From NCBI RefSeq assembly GCF_014650555.1, contig NZ_BMVE01000005.1:434001-498000 (forward strand): 64,000 bases of DNA, read 5' to 3'. Below are positions 1 through 8,398 of this stretch, one piece after another. The notes under the pieces are model-generated. The model was not told the origin of the DNA. It worked only from the letters and a program-made list of their open reading frames with translations, and did no database searches. This DNA is from Streptomyces goshikiensis (lineage in GTDB: Bacteria > Actinomycetota > Actinomycetes > Streptomycetales > Streptomycetaceae). Made by a program: the position numbers and the translations under genes. Numbering within the stretch: position 1 is the first letter of the stretch; the number at the start of each line of letters is the position of its first letter.

Positions 1-1115
1 TTGCCGTCGGCGGGGTCCACGGCGACGGCGTCCAGGTGCACCGGCACCTGCTTGTCCTGCTCCTTGATCACATAGCCCTTGCCCTCGGCGGGCAGCGTGA
101 CGCGCACGTGGTCGCCGACCCCGGCGGCCCGGGCGGCCTCGACGGCCTTGTCGATGCCGATGTCGGCGGTGGGCTGCGGCGGGGGCATCTCCGCGCCCCC
201 GGGCATCTGGTGCCCGGCGTGTTCGTCGGCCCCGGCGGAGTCCGCGGCCTCGCCGAGGGTGGCGGAGACGGCGGGGGTGGCCCCGCCGAGGCGGTCCTGG
301 AGCTGCCCGATGTTCTCACCGGCGTACTTCGACCAGGTCAGGCCGGTCGCGGACAGCGCGACGAGACCGGCGACGGCCCAGAGGCCGACGACCCCGTGCC
401 AGGACAGGGTCTTGCGGCGGCCGGTGGCCTTGCGGTCGGGCAGGACGAGCAGCGCGCGGCGGGAGCGGCGGCGGCCGATCCACAGGGCCAGGCCGCCGAG
501 GGCGACCACCCACAGCCAGCTGGCGGCGAGTTCGCTGTAGTTCCGGCCGAACTCGCCGAGCTGGAGGCTGGAGTGGAACTCGCTCAGCCAGGCGCGCAGG
601 GGCAGCGCGTCGCCCGCGGTGGTGAGCTGCCCGCGCACGTCGGCGGTGTACGGGTCGACGAAGACGGTGAGGGTCTCGCCCTCCGCGAGCCCCGGCTTCT
701 CCATGATCACCCGGGTGGTGTCCGCGGCCTCGGGCGCGGGCCAGACGCCGATCACCTTGCCGGTGGGGGCGGCGCCCTGGGCGGCCCGGACCTGCGTGCT
801 GAGCGGCACAGCGCCGTCGCCGACGCGGTCGACGGTCAGTTCGTCGGAGTAGACGATGCTCTCGGCCTGCCAGGACAGCGCGTAGAGCAGACCGGTGCCG
901 GCGGCGATGAACAGCAGCGGGGCGATGAGCAGCCCGGCGTAGAAGTGCATCCGCAGCACGAGCGGCCGCACGGCCGCCCACCCCCCGGAGCGCGGGGACC
1001 GCCGGACACCGTCGGAAGGGGCCTCAGGGACCGCGCCGGCATCGGGGCCCGGGGCGTCGGCGGGCGAGGGGGTGGTGTCCGCGGGGCGGATGGTTTGGCT
1101 CTCGTCAAGAGACAT
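1..1115 (-). CDS. PepSY-associated transmembrane protein (C-terminus cut by window edge)
   Basis: Integral membrane protein of the PepSY_TM family, often linked to metal or heme reduction. The reading begins MSLDESQTIRP; a Pro-rich cytosolic N-terminus is followed by a first membrane helix near residues 55-75 (HFYAGLLIAPLLF), a soluble PepSY-like stretch (VDPYTADVRGQL), a second helix near 190-210 and a third near 235-255 that starts at SWHG, the family's conserved His-containing motif. A second extracytoplasmic part contains HAGHQMPGG and a further PepSY-like segment ending at the window edge. The start at 1115 is preceded by a GAGG ribosome site. The gene lies 85 bp downstream of a Met-rich membrane protein on the same strand, which makes metal handling a reasonable guess. 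The substrate is unknown, and the C-terminus is missing because the window begins inside the gene. Confidence 0.85.
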   Translation of the reverse strand, partial: MSLDESQTIRPADTTPSPADAPGPDAGAVPEAPSDGVRRSPRSGGWAAVRPLVLRMHFYAGLLIAPLLFIAAGTGLLYALSWQAESIVYSDELTVDRVGDGAVPLSTQVRAAQGAAPTGKVIGVWPAPEAADTTRVIMEKPGLAEGETLTVFVDPYTADVRGQLTTAGDALPLRAWLSEFHSSLQLGEFGRNYSELAASWLWVVALGGLALWIGRRRSRRALLVLPDRKATGRRKTLSWHGVVGLWAVAGLVALSATGLTWSKYAGENIGQLQDRLGGATPAVSATLGEAADSAGADEHAGHQMPGGAEMPPPQPTADIGIDKAVEAARAAGVGDHVRVTLPAEGKGYVIKEQDKQVPVHLDAVAVDPADG

Positions 1116-1200
1116 GGTGGTCCTCAGGATTGGCGAAGACATGGGTGATGAGCCCCGGGTCTCGCCTCCTCTCGCCGTGGGGCGGGAGGTGCGCCGGTCG

Positions 1201-2109
1201 TCAGGCGCGGGCAGGCAGGCCGGGGGCCGTGGCTCGGAGGGCACGGCCCCCGGGCGGTCCCCGCCGCACGACGGCATGGGCGTGCACGGCCCCCCGCAGC
1301 CGGCGCGGCCGCGCACAGGTCCGGCGGGGCGCGGGCCGCGGCGGTACGGGAGCCACCTGGGTGCGTACCAGCGCGAGCGCGCTGGCCAGCGGCCGGGCGG
1401 CGAGCAGCGCGGTCGCACCGAGGGCCCGGGCCAGCCGGAAGACGGCGGCCTCGCCCCAGGCGAGCCAGCCGGCGCAGAACAGGGCGGCGAGCAGGTGGGC
1501 GGCGATCATTCCGAGGCCGCCGTGCCCGGCCGTCGCGACCAGACCGGTCAGCCAGTCGAGAGCGCCCATGCCGGTCAGGCCGTCCATGACCGACGAGCCC
1601 GACAGGCCCGCCATGTGGTCCATGCCACCCATGCCACCCATGCCACCCATGCCGTCCATGACCGACGGGTCAGACATGTGGTGCACGCCGCCCAGGGCCG
1701 ACAGGCCCGGAACGCCGCTCAGGCCGTCCACCGCCGACGAGGCCGACAGGCCCGGCATGGGAGGCATGCCCTCCAGGGGCGATGCGCCCGACGAGGCCGC
1801 CGGCGTGCCGGGTGCGTGGGTCGGCGGGTGGGGGTGGCCGGCCGTCATCGCCGGTGTCTGGCTTCCGGAAAGGGTGAGGTGCAGGACCCCCTGCGCGGCG
1901 AGCAGCGAGGCGGTGATCCCGTAGGGCCCCCGGCGGCGCCCGGCGGCGAGCCAGGCGAGGGCCCCGATCACCCCAAAGGCGCAGAGAAGGCCTGTCATCG
2001 GAATATCCATGCCGGACATGTACGAATGCCCCGCCGCGGCCAAAGCGACACACACCGCCGCGAACATCGCGGCCCGCGTGGCGCGCATCGGCGCGAAAGT
2101 GTCAGGCAT
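1201..2109 (-). CDS. Met/Gly-rich multi-pass membrane protein
   Basis: I do not recognise a named family. The 302-residue reading starts MPDTFAPMRATR and has hydrophobic helices at the N-terminus (AAMFAAVCVALAAAG, MTGLLCAFGVIGALAWL, ITASLLAAQGVLHL). A low-complexity loop follows, rich in Met, Gly and His (repeats of GGM, plus PSVMDGM and SSVMDGL), then further helices (GMIAAHLLAALFCAGWLAWG). The basic Pro/Arg-rich tail looks cytosolic. An in-frame ATG 60 bases upstream is possible, but that extension (MMRYGPLMGG) is hydrophilic and would run toward the divergent promoter region. Met- and His-rich loops can bind copper, and the PepSY gene follows on the same strand, so envelope copper handling is an inference only. 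The GGM repeats come from a 9-bp tandem DNA repeat. Confidence 0.7.
   Translation of the reverse strand: MPDTFAPMRATRAAMFAAVCVALAAAGHSYMSGMDIPMTGLLCAFGVIGALAWLAAGRRRGPYGITASLLAAQGVLHLTLSGSQTPAMTAGHPHPPTHAPGTPAASSGASPLEGMPPMPGLSASSAVDGLSGVPGLSALGGVHHMSDPSVMDGMGGMGGMGGMDHMAGLSGSSVMDGLTGMGALDWLTGLVATAGHGGLGMIAAHLLAALFCAGWLAWGEAAVFRLARALGATALLAARPLASALALVRTQVAPVPPRPAPRRTCARPRRLRGAVHAHAVVRRGPPGGRALRATAPGLPARA
1621..1650. repeat. 9-bp tandem repeat inside a coding region
   Basis: The unit CATGCCACC is repeated in tandem three to four times and encodes the GGM repeats of the Met-rich membrane protein on the minus strand. A unit length that is a multiple of three allows copy-number changes without a frameshift. 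Confidence 0.8.
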
Positions 2110-2175
2110 GGCCGGAACATGCTCCCACGGGGGCCGGTGCCCACCCATGAGAGGGCCGTATCTCATCATGATCGG

Positions 2176-2775
2176 ATGAATTCATTGCCATGGGCGCCCC
2201 CACTGGGCGTGGTGTACGCCGGCGGCGTCCAGTGCGGCGCGTTCGCCCTGGAGCGGCTGGACCCGGCGGAGCGGGAGCGGGTGTTGCGCGGCTGCTCGAC
2301 GAATGTCGACAACCTCGCCGCCGGGCGCTGGGAGACGCTGCTGAGCAGTGCCTTCGTCGTCGAGGAGCCGATGCCGCTGCCGTACGCGCTGCTGCTGGTC
2401 GCGGTCCTCGGCTACGCCGAGTACGCGTACGGGGCCTGGTGGACCGCGGCGGTGTTCCTCTTCGGCCACGCCGCCGCCTCGCTCCTCGTCTACGGGGTCC
2501 TGCGCGGGTCGGCCGGTCCGCACACCCGGCGGTCCCTGGACGTGGGCAGCAGCTACGGGTTCAACGCCGTGCTCGGCGCGCTGACCTCGGCGCTGCCGCG
2601 GGGCGCGGTGCGCACCACCGCACGGGTGGGGCTGCTGGCGCTCGCGGCCGTCCCGGTGCTGAAGCGGGAGCGGACCTTCACCGACGCCGGCCATCTGGTG
2701 GCGCTGGGGCTCGGAGTCGGCCTCTCGATGGCCCTCGATTGCCTTTCCCGGGCGAAACATCCGAAAATCGCCTAG
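2176..2775 (+). CDS. Rhomboid-like intramembrane protein
   Basis: Polytopic protein of 199 residues starting MNSLPWAPPLG, divergent from the Met-rich gene with 66 bp between them. The helix pattern fits a six-helix rhomboid fold. A GSSYG motif (Gly124-Ser125-Ser126-Tyr127-Gly128) sits where the catalytic GxSx of rhomboids lies, and a GH pair with His173 sits in a late helix (DAGHLVALGLG) where the catalytic His belongs. A Ser/His dyad is therefore at least possible, although the sequence is short and lacks the extended AHxxG context. The family match is by motif and topology only. The tyrosine phosphatase gene starts 39 bp after its stop, so the two are probably cotranscribed. Confidence 0.7.
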   Translation: MNSLPWAPPLGVVYAGGVQCGAFALERLDPAERERVLRGCSTNVDNLAAGRWETLLSSAFVVEEPMPLPYALLLVAVLGYAEYAYGAWWTAAVFLFGHAAASLLVYGVLRGSAGPHTRRSLDVGSSYGFNAVLGALTSALPRGAVRTTARVGLLALAAVPVLKRERTFTDAGHLVALGLGVGLSMALDCLSRAKHPKIA

Positions 2776-2814
2776 ATGACACGCGTCACCCCGCACACCG
2801 CTGGAGCTGCCACG

Positions 2815-3609
2815 ATGACCGCCACCCCCTCCACCACCGTCGCCAACTTCCGCGACCTCGGCGGTACCCCCCTCGCGGGCGGCCGCACCGTGCGCCCCGG
2901 TCTCCTCCTGCGCTCCGGCCAGCTCGACCGGCTCGACCTCGACGCCGATCCGGTGGTGGCCGCCCTGGGGATCCGTACCGTCATCGACTTCCGCACCGCC
3001 GGGGAGCGGGCCGCCCACCCCGACCGGGTGCCGGAAGGGGCCCGGCTGCTGATCGCCGACGTCCTCGCCGACACGATGAGCGCGGGCAAGGCGCCCGCCG
3101 CGGCCCAGCTCAAGGACCTGCTGTCCGACCCGGCCGTCGCCGAGGAGCACCTGGGCGGCGGCAAGGCGCAGGCCATGTTCGCCGACATCTACCGGTCCTT
3201 CGTCCGCTCCGGATCGGCGCAGGCCTCGTTCCGGACGCTGCTCACCGAGGCCGCCGACCCGGCCGCCGGCCCGCTGCTCTTCCACTGCACGGCCGGCAAG
3301 GACCGTACGGGCTGGGGCGCGACCGTCGTCCTGTCGCTGCTCGGCGCCGACGACGAGACCCTGATGGCCGAGTACCTCTCGGTCAACCCGGCGGTGCGGC
3401 AGGCCTTCGCCCCGATGATCGAGGGCTTCACGGCGGCCGGCGGCGACCCGGAGCTCGCGCTGGCGCTGATCGGGGTGTTCCCCTCGTACCTGGAGGCGGC
3501 GCTCGACGAGGTCGCCGCCCGCTACGGGTCGATGGAGAAGTACGTGCGCGAGGGGCTGGGCGTCCCCGACGAGACGACGCGGGCGCTGCGGGACCGGCTG
3601 ACGGCCTGA
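2815..3609 (+). CDS. Tyrosine-protein phosphatase (Y_phosphatase3 family)
   Basis: Cytosolic protein of 264 residues. It has the N-terminal NFRDLGG motif and the signature loop HCTAGKDRTG, with the nucleophilic Cys at residue 158, the general acid region upstream and the invariant Arg in the loop. This is the MptpB/LipA-like class that dephosphorylates phosphotyrosine and sometimes phosphoinositides. The ATG at 2815 is preceded by GGAG about 8 bases upstream. An earlier in-frame ATG at 2776 sits immediately after the rhomboid-like stop codon and lacks such a site, so I prefer the shorter form. The physiological substrate cannot be told from the sequence. Confidence 0.9.
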   Translation: MTATPSTTVANFRDLGGTPLAGGRTVRPGLLLRSGQLDRLDLDADPVVAALGIRTVIDFRTAGERAAHPDRVPEGARLLIADVLADTMSAGKAPAAAQLKDLLSDPAVAEEHLGGGKAQAMFADIYRSFVRSGSAQASFRTLLTEAADPAAGPLLFHCTAGKDRTGWGATVVLSLLGADDETLMAEYLSVNPAVRQAFAPMIEGFTAAGGDPELALALIGVFPSYLEAALDEVAARYGSMEKYVREGLGVPDETTRALRDRLTA

Positions 3610-3665
3610 GCCCCGGGCGTCCCGCGGGCGGGTGACCATCCGACGATTCGCTCGTTCTGCTGAAC

Positions 3666-5597
3666 GTGACTGCGCCGGATACCGCCACCCGCCCCTCGTC
3701 TCCCGTGCCGCCCGACGTCGAGCAGGCCGAGGCCGCCATCGTCGAGCACTACCCGCGGCTGGTGCGGCTCGCCTACCTGGTGCTGCCGCCTGCCCTCGGC
3801 CGGAGCCGACGGGTGCTCACCGCCCATTCGCTGACCCAGCGCGCCCTGCCGCGCGGGCGCCGGGGCGCCGGGGCGGCTCCGGTGCGCGGCGGGGTCCCGG
3901 CGCAGCGCGGCGAGGCGGAAGAGGCCGAGTCGGGTTACGCGTACGTCCGGCAGCGGGTGCTGCGCGCCGCCCTGGAGGCCGGTGTCCCGCTGACCTTCCG
4001 GGCGCTGCCGCTGCGCGGGCAGTTGCCGGTGCTGCTCCCCCAGGTGTGGGGGCTGCGGCTGTTCCCGCGCTCGGGCGGGGCCGAGGAGCTGGCGCTGGAC
4101 CAGTGGCTGGCCGCGCTGACCGGGCCCGGCCGGGCCGCCTGCGTGCTGCGCGCGCTGGAGCGGCTGCCGGAGCCGGAGGTGCTGCGGGTCCTGACGCGGG
4201 CCGGGGTGGCGGACCCCGCGGCGGCGGTCGCGGAGTCCGGGGACGCGGCGCACGACGCCCTGTTCGCCTCCCCCGAGTTCGACCCGTGCGTCCTTCAGGC
4301 GCGGCCCACCGATCTGCTGCGGCGGCGCCGTTTCGTACGGGCCGCCCTGGCCGCCGGGGCGGCGCTCGCCGTGTGCGGGGCGCTGCTCGCGCTGCCGGGC
4401 GGGGGCTGGGGGGCGGACGGGGCGGCGGCTCCGCCGTACGCGCTGAACGCCGCGGCGGAGCAGGCCCTGGACCCCGGGATGCTGACGCGGGTCTCGCCCG
4501 GCGTCTGGCGGACCTCCTCCCGTACCGACTTCTCCGCGTGGCCCGCCCGCGGCGACCGGGCCGACGACACCGAGCTGCTGCGCCGGGCGCTGGCCGCCTG
4601 GGCCCGGCCCGGCGCGTCCGTGGTCGTCTCGGCGACGCCGGGCACCCCGGCGGGCCCGCCGATGGGGCCGCCGCAGCTGCTGTTCTCGGGCGTCGTCGAC
4701 CAGGCCGTCGTGGTCCTGCTGTACGACGGGCTGCGCGTGGTCCGCTACGCCGAGCCGCTGACCGGGACCGGTCTCGTCGGCCTCGACTTCGCCCGGACCG
4801 ACGGGGCGTCGGCGGACACCGCGACCGCCCTGGTGCTCAGCCGCGTCGACGGCAACGCCCGCTATCTGACGGCGCCCTGGGTGACGGGCGCGGCCCTGCG
4901 GGACCTGCTCAAGCCGGCCGAGCGCCCGGCGGCGCTGAAGCTGACCCCGGACGGGGTCACTCCGCCGGTGGTGAGCCCCGCCCCGGCGGGCGGCTGCACC
5001 GCCTGGAACGCGCTGGCCCTGACCGGCGACGGGGCGACCCGGCTGGTCACGGACCTGGGGGAGCTGACCCCGGCGCGGCTGACCTCGGGGGCGCCGGGCG
5101 CGGAGCGCGACGTGACGGAGGCGGCGGAGCTCGGCGAGTGGTCGCGTACCGCGTGCCTGCTGCCGTCGGTGCGCTCGCACGGGGTCCGTACGGTCAACGC
5201 CTGGACGTACGCGAAGCAGCCGCTGCCCGAGGGCGACGGCACCGCGACCTGGCTGTGCTCCCGGGCCGAGACCTGGCAGGGCACGGCGGACCGGGTGCAG
5301 GCGCAGTTCCTGGCGCCGGGCGCGCCGCTGGCGGCCCAGGCGGCGAAGGCGGAGGGCTCGCCGGCGTGCGGGCCGCGGGAGCCCCGGGTGCTGGCGGGCG
5401 TGCTGTGGAAGTCGCGGGCCGGGCAGTGGTACGTCCTGGCGGCGGGCAGTGCGCAGTTCGCCTCGCTGGCGGTGTCGGGCGGCGGGGTGAACGGGACGGT
5501 GAACGCCAACCGGCTGGCGGTGAAGGCTCCGGCGGGCGCGCAGGTGGACCTGACGGGCAGGCTGACGGACGGCTCGAAGGCGGGGGTGCTGCGCTGA
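3666..5597 (+). CDS. Sigma-like N-terminus, membrane-anchored protein of unknown function
   Basis: A 643-residue protein starting with GTG. The N-terminal 200 residues resemble an ECF sigma-factor core (AAIVEHYPRLVRLAYLVLPP, then a basic helical region and a segment LDQWLAALTGPGRAACVLRALERLPEPEVLRVL reminiscent of sigma region 4). A basic stop-transfer signal RRRRF and one membrane helix near residues 220-240 (AALAAGAALAVCGALLAL) follow. The remaining 400 residues would be outside the cell and are rich in Ala, Gly, Thr and Pro, with several Cys. Such membrane-tethered sigma-like proteins recur in Streptomyces without a known role. I infer a signalling or cell-surface function but cannot name a ligand or target. 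Confidence 0.75.
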   Translation: MTAPDTATRPSSPVPPDVEQAEAAIVEHYPRLVRLAYLVLPPALGRSRRVLTAHSLTQRALPRGRRGAGAAPVRGGVPAQRGEAEEAESGYAYVRQRVLRAALEAGVPLTFRALPLRGQLPVLLPQVWGLRLFPRSGGAEELALDQWLAALTGPGRAACVLRALERLPEPEVLRVLTRAGVADPAAAVAESGDAAHDALFASPEFDPCVLQARPTDLLRRRRFVRAALAAGAALAVCGALLALPGGGWGADGAAAPPYALNAAAEQALDPGMLTRVSPGVWRTSSRTDFSAWPARGDRADDTELLRRALAAWARPGASVVVSATPGTPAGPPMGPPQLLFSGVVDQAVVVLLYDGLRVVRYAEPLTGTGLVGLDFARTDGASADTATALVLSRVDGNARYLTAPWVTGAALRDLLKPAERPAALKLTPDGVTPPVVSPAPAGGCTAWNALALTGDGATRLVTDLGELTPARLTSGAPGAERDVTEAAELGEWSRTACLLPSVRSHGVRTVNAWTYAKQPLPEGDGTATWLCSRAETWQGTADRVQAQFLAPGAPLAAQAAKAEGSPACGPREPRVLAGVLWKSRAGQWYVLAAGSAQFASLAVSGGGVNGTVNANRLAVKAPAGAQVDLTGRLTDGSKAGVLR

Positions 5598-5649
5598 GAG
5601 GCGCTGAGGAAGTGGGTGCAGAGGGGTTCTCCCCGGCCTTACCCATCAG

Positions 5650-5655
5650 TACATT
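5650..5655 (+). promoter_or_regulatory. Candidate -10 element of a leaderless gene
   Basis: TACATT lies exactly six bases before the ATG of the diiron-like enzyme gene. No purine-rich ribosome site fits in that gap, so transcription probably starts at or next to the start codon. Confidence 0.45.
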
Positions 5656-5661
5656 GACGCC

Positions 5662-6558
5662 ATGTCTAATACGCCGCCCGCGCCCGGTCCCGTGGCGTCG
5701 GAACACATGGACCTGAACGCCCGGAACGTGTCCTTCGACTGGGAGGACACCCCGCTGCACTGGCTGCCCTCCGATCCGTTCGCCGGGCACACCATCAACG
5801 TGCTGCACCTGCTGCTGCCCGCGGGTGAGCGCTGGTTCGTGCACGTCTACAAGCAGGTGCTCCCGTACATCACGGACGAGCGGCTGCGCGCGGACGTCAT
5901 CGGCTTCATCGGCCAGGAGGCGATGCACGCCGCCGCGCACGACGACGTGCTCCCGCACCTCAAGCGGCTCGGCCTGGACCCGACCCCGTACACGGCGCAG
6001 GTGGACTGGCTGTTCGAGAAGCTGCTCGGGGACCGGACGCTGCCGCCGGGCAGGGCGCGCGAGTGGTGGCTGATGGAGCGGGTCGCGCTGATCGCGGCCA
6101 TCGAGCACTACACGGCGTTCCTGGGCGACTGGGTGCTCAACGCCGACGAGCTGGACCGGCGCGGGGCGGACCCGATGATGCTGGACCTGCTGCGCTGGCA
6201 CGGCGCGGAGGAGGTGGAGCACCGCTCGGTCGCCTTCGACCTGTTCATGCACGTGGACGGCGGCTACCGGCGCCGGGCCCGGACCTGGGCGACCGCCTTC
6301 GGCGCGCTGGTCTTCCTGTGGCAGCGCGGGACCCGCTTCTTCCTGGAGAACGACCCCGGACTGCCCGCCGCCAAGGCCACCCTGGGGCAGTTCTTCCGGG
6401 CGGGGCAGCAGGGCGTGCTGCCCTCCGCGGGAGCGATGCTGCGCTCGATCCCGACGTACCTCTCCCGTACGTACCACCCCTCGCAGGAGGGCTCCACGGC
6501 CCAGGCGGTGGCCTACCTGGCCTCCTCCCCCGGTGCGAACGGCGGGGTGCGGGCATGA
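5662..6558 (+). CDS. PF10118-type 'metal-dependent hydrolase', possibly a diiron oxygenase
   Basis: A soluble 298-residue protein matching by pattern the family annotated as predicted metal-dependent hydrolase (PF10118). It contains two ExxH motifs, EAMH near residues 88-91 (in GQEAMHAAAHDD) and EVEH near 185-188 (in HGAEEVEHRSVAFD), plus an additional EH pair near 148 (AIEHYTAFLGD). That layout is what ferritin-like diiron carboxylate proteins use. The next gene, a flavin/[2Fe-2S] reductase, starts inside its stop codon (ATGA overlap), so the pair is translationally coupled. Together they look like an oxygenase with its own electron supply rather than a hydrolase. That re-assignment is inference; the family membership is the safer statement. 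Confidence 0.8.
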   Translation: MSNTPPAPGPVASEHMDLNARNVSFDWEDTPLHWLPSDPFAGHTINVLHLLLPAGERWFVHVYKQVLPYITDERLRADVIGFIGQEAMHAAAHDDVLPHLKRLGLDPTPYTAQVDWLFEKLLGDRTLPPGRAREWWLMERVALIAAIEHYTAFLGDWVLNADELDRRGADPMMLDLLRWHGAEEVEHRSVAFDLFMHVDGGYRRRARTWATAFGALVFLWQRGTRFFLENDPGLPAAKATLGQFFRAGQQGVLPSAGAMLRSIPTYLSRTYHPSQEGSTAQAVAYLASSPGANGGVRA

Positions 6559-7601
6559 GGCGCGCGCTGACCGTGACGGCGGTGGCGGGCGCCGCGTTCT
6601 GGACCCGGCGCGCCCTGCGCCGGCGCATCGGGCGCTCCCCGCTGTGGCCCCTGCCGGCGCTGGAGACCCCGGTCTCGGGCCACTCCCCGCGGCGGCGGCT
6701 GCGGGCCCGGATCGTCTCGCGCACCCAGCCGGCCGAAGGGGTGCTGCGGCTGGTGCTGGAGGCGGCGGACCTGCCGGCCTGGACCCCGGGCGCGCACGTG
6801 GACGTCGTCCTGCCGTCCGGGCTGGTACGGCAGTACTCGCTGTGCGGGGACCCGTCGCAGGCGGGCCGGTACACGATCGCGATCCGCCTGGTCGAGGACG
6901 GCCGCGGCGGCTCCCGCGAGGCGCACGCGCGGCTGGTGGAGGGCGCGGACCTCGAACTGCGCCCGCCGCGCAACCGGTTCGCGCTGGTCCCGGCGGCCTC
7001 GTACGTGTTCGTCGCGGGCGGCATCGGCATCACCCCGGTCCTCCCGATGCTCCGGGCGGCCACGGCGGCCGGCGCGGACTGGTCCCTGCTGTACGGGGGC
7101 CGCAGCCGCGCCTCGATGCCGTTCCTCGACGAACTCGCGGCCTACGGGGACCGGGTCACCGTCCTCCCCCAGGACGAGACGGGCCTGCCCGACCTGAGCC
7201 CGCTCGCCCGGGTGGCGCCGGGCACCCCGGTCTACTGCTGCGGCCCCGAACCGCTGATGGCGGCGGTCCTGGCGGCGGCCCCGGACCCGGCCTCGGTCCA
7301 CCTGGAACGCTTCGCCCCGGCGGCGGCCGCCGGCCCCGCCCGCCCGTTCACGGTGACCCTGCACCGCAGCGGCGCCGCCGTCCGGGTCGGGGCGGACGAA
7401 ACCACCCTCGCGGCCGTCCGCCGGGAGCTCCCGAACACCCCGTACAGCTGTGAGCAGGGCTTCTGCGGAACCTGCCAACACCGGGTGCTGGCGGGCGAGG
7501 TGGACCACCGCGACGAGCTCCTGACGGACGCGGAGCGCGAGGACTCCATGCTGCTGTGCGTCTCCCGGGCCGCGTCGGACCACCTGACCCTGGACCTGTA
7601 A
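6555..7601 (+). CDS. Phthalate-dioxygenase-reductase-type ferredoxin reductase
   Basis: A 348-residue class IA oxygenase reductase. It has a short N-terminal hydrophobic stretch, then an FAD/FMN-binding barrel (RQYSLCGDP), an NAD-binding domain (FVAGGIGITPVLPML, with YCCGPEPLM later), and a C-terminal plant-type [2Fe-2S] ferredoxin domain with the cluster ligands in CEQGFCGTC and a final Cys in MLLCVSRA. It passes electrons from NAD(P)H through flavin to the Fe-S cluster and on to a terminal oxygenase. It overlaps the upstream diiron-like gene by four bases, which makes that protein the obvious partner. A TetR gene follows 74 bp later and may control the operon. Confidence 0.93.
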   Translation: MRRALTVTAVAGAAFWTRRALRRRIGRSPLWPLPALETPVSGHSPRRRLRARIVSRTQPAEGVLRLVLEAADLPAWTPGAHVDVVLPSGLVRQYSLCGDPSQAGRYTIAIRLVEDGRGGSREAHARLVEGADLELRPPRNRFALVPAASYVFVAGGIGITPVLPMLRAATAAGADWSLLYGGRSRASMPFLDELAAYGDRVTVLPQDETGLPDLSPLARVAPGTPVYCCGPEPLMAAVLAAAPDPASVHLERFAPAAAAGPARPFTVTLHRSGAAVRVGADETTLAAVRRELPNTPYSCEQGFCGTCQHRVLAGEVDHRDELLTDAEREDSMLLCVSRAASDHLTLDL

Positions 7602-7663
7602 CGGCCCCGCCACCGAGGGCATTCGGCGGGCGCCGCCCTGGTCAGAGGTGGGGAGGGGCGAAG

Positions 7664-7669
7664 TAGGGT
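7664..7669 (+). promoter_or_regulatory. Candidate -10 element, leaderless TetR gene
   Basis: TAGGGT lies six bases before the TetR start codon at 7676, leaving no room for a leader. Confidence 0.45.
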
Positions 7670-7675
7670 GTCCGC

Positions 7676-8374
7676 ATGACAACCGGGGTGCGACGCAGGA
7701 TGGGTGTCGAGGAGCGGCGGCAGCAGCTGATCGGGGTAGCCCTGGAGCTGTTCAGCCACCGGTCGCCCGACGATGTGTCGATCGACGAGATCGCGGCGGC
7801 GGCCGGGATATCCAGGCCGCTCGTCTACCACTACTTCCCGGGCAAGCTCAGCCTGTACGAGGCCGCGCTGCGCCGGGCGGCCGACGACCTGGCGCAGCGG
7901 TTCGTGGAGCCCCATGAGGGGCCGCTCGGATCGCGGCTGCTCCGGGTCATGGGGCGGTTCTTCGCGTTCGTCGACGATCACGGCCCGGGCTTCTCGGCGC
8001 TGATGCGCGGGGGGCCGGCCGCCGGGAGCAGCCGGGCCAACGCGCTGATCGACGAGGTCCGGCAGGCGGCGTACGAGCAGATCCTCAAGCACATCGGCAT
8101 CGAGCGGCCGCCCGCGCGGCTCGCGCTCGTCGTGCGGTCGTGGGTGTCGCTCGCCGAGTCCACGGCGCTGATCTGGCTCGACGGCCGGGAGATCCCGCGG
8201 GCCGAGCTGGAGTTGCAGCTGGTGCACGACTTCGCCGCGCTGGCTGCCGTCAGCGCCGCGTACGACGAGGAGATGGCCCAGATCCTGGTGCGGATCCTCG
8301 CCGACGAGCCCGCCGACGGGCCCTTCGGGGTGCTGGTCGGGCGGATGGCGGCGCTGATTCCGGGGCCCGCCTGA
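7676..8374 (+). CDS. TetR/AcrR family transcriptional regulator
   Basis: A 232-residue regulator with an N-terminal helix-turn-helix (SIDEIAAAAGISRPLVYHYF, residues about 38-57) and a divergent ligand-binding domain. The preceding residues RRRMGVEERRQQLIGVALELF form the usual first helix of the fold. The gene follows the oxygenase-reductase operon in the same direction, so local regulation of a detoxification or fatty-acid-type function is plausible but unproven. The start at 7676 is supported by the -10-like hexamer just upstream; a second in-frame ATG at codon 9 is possible. Confidence 0.9.
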   Translation: MTTGVRRRMGVEERRQQLIGVALELFSHRSPDDVSIDEIAAAAGISRPLVYHYFPGKLSLYEAALRRAADDLAQRFVEPHEGPLGSRLLRVMGRFFAFVDDHGPGFSALMRGGPAAGSSRANALIDEVRQAAYEQILKHIGIERPPARLALVVRSWVSLAESTALIWLDGREIPRAELELQLVHDFAALAAVSAAYDEEMAQILVRILADEPADGPFGVLVGRMAALIPGPA

Positions 8375-8386
8375 GCGTGCCCACGC

Positions 8387-8392
8387 GATAAT
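8387..8392 (+). promoter_or_regulatory. Candidate -10 element, leaderless GNAT gene
   Basis: GATAAT, one mismatch from the consensus TATAAT, sits six bases before the GTG start of the acetyltransferase gene. Confidence 0.5.
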
Positions 8393-8398
8393 GCCCGC

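Noticed and set aside
1621..1650. Possible CRISPR-like or regulatory repeat
   Set aside because: Units are 9 bp, contiguous and in frame inside a coding region; simple tandem repeat.
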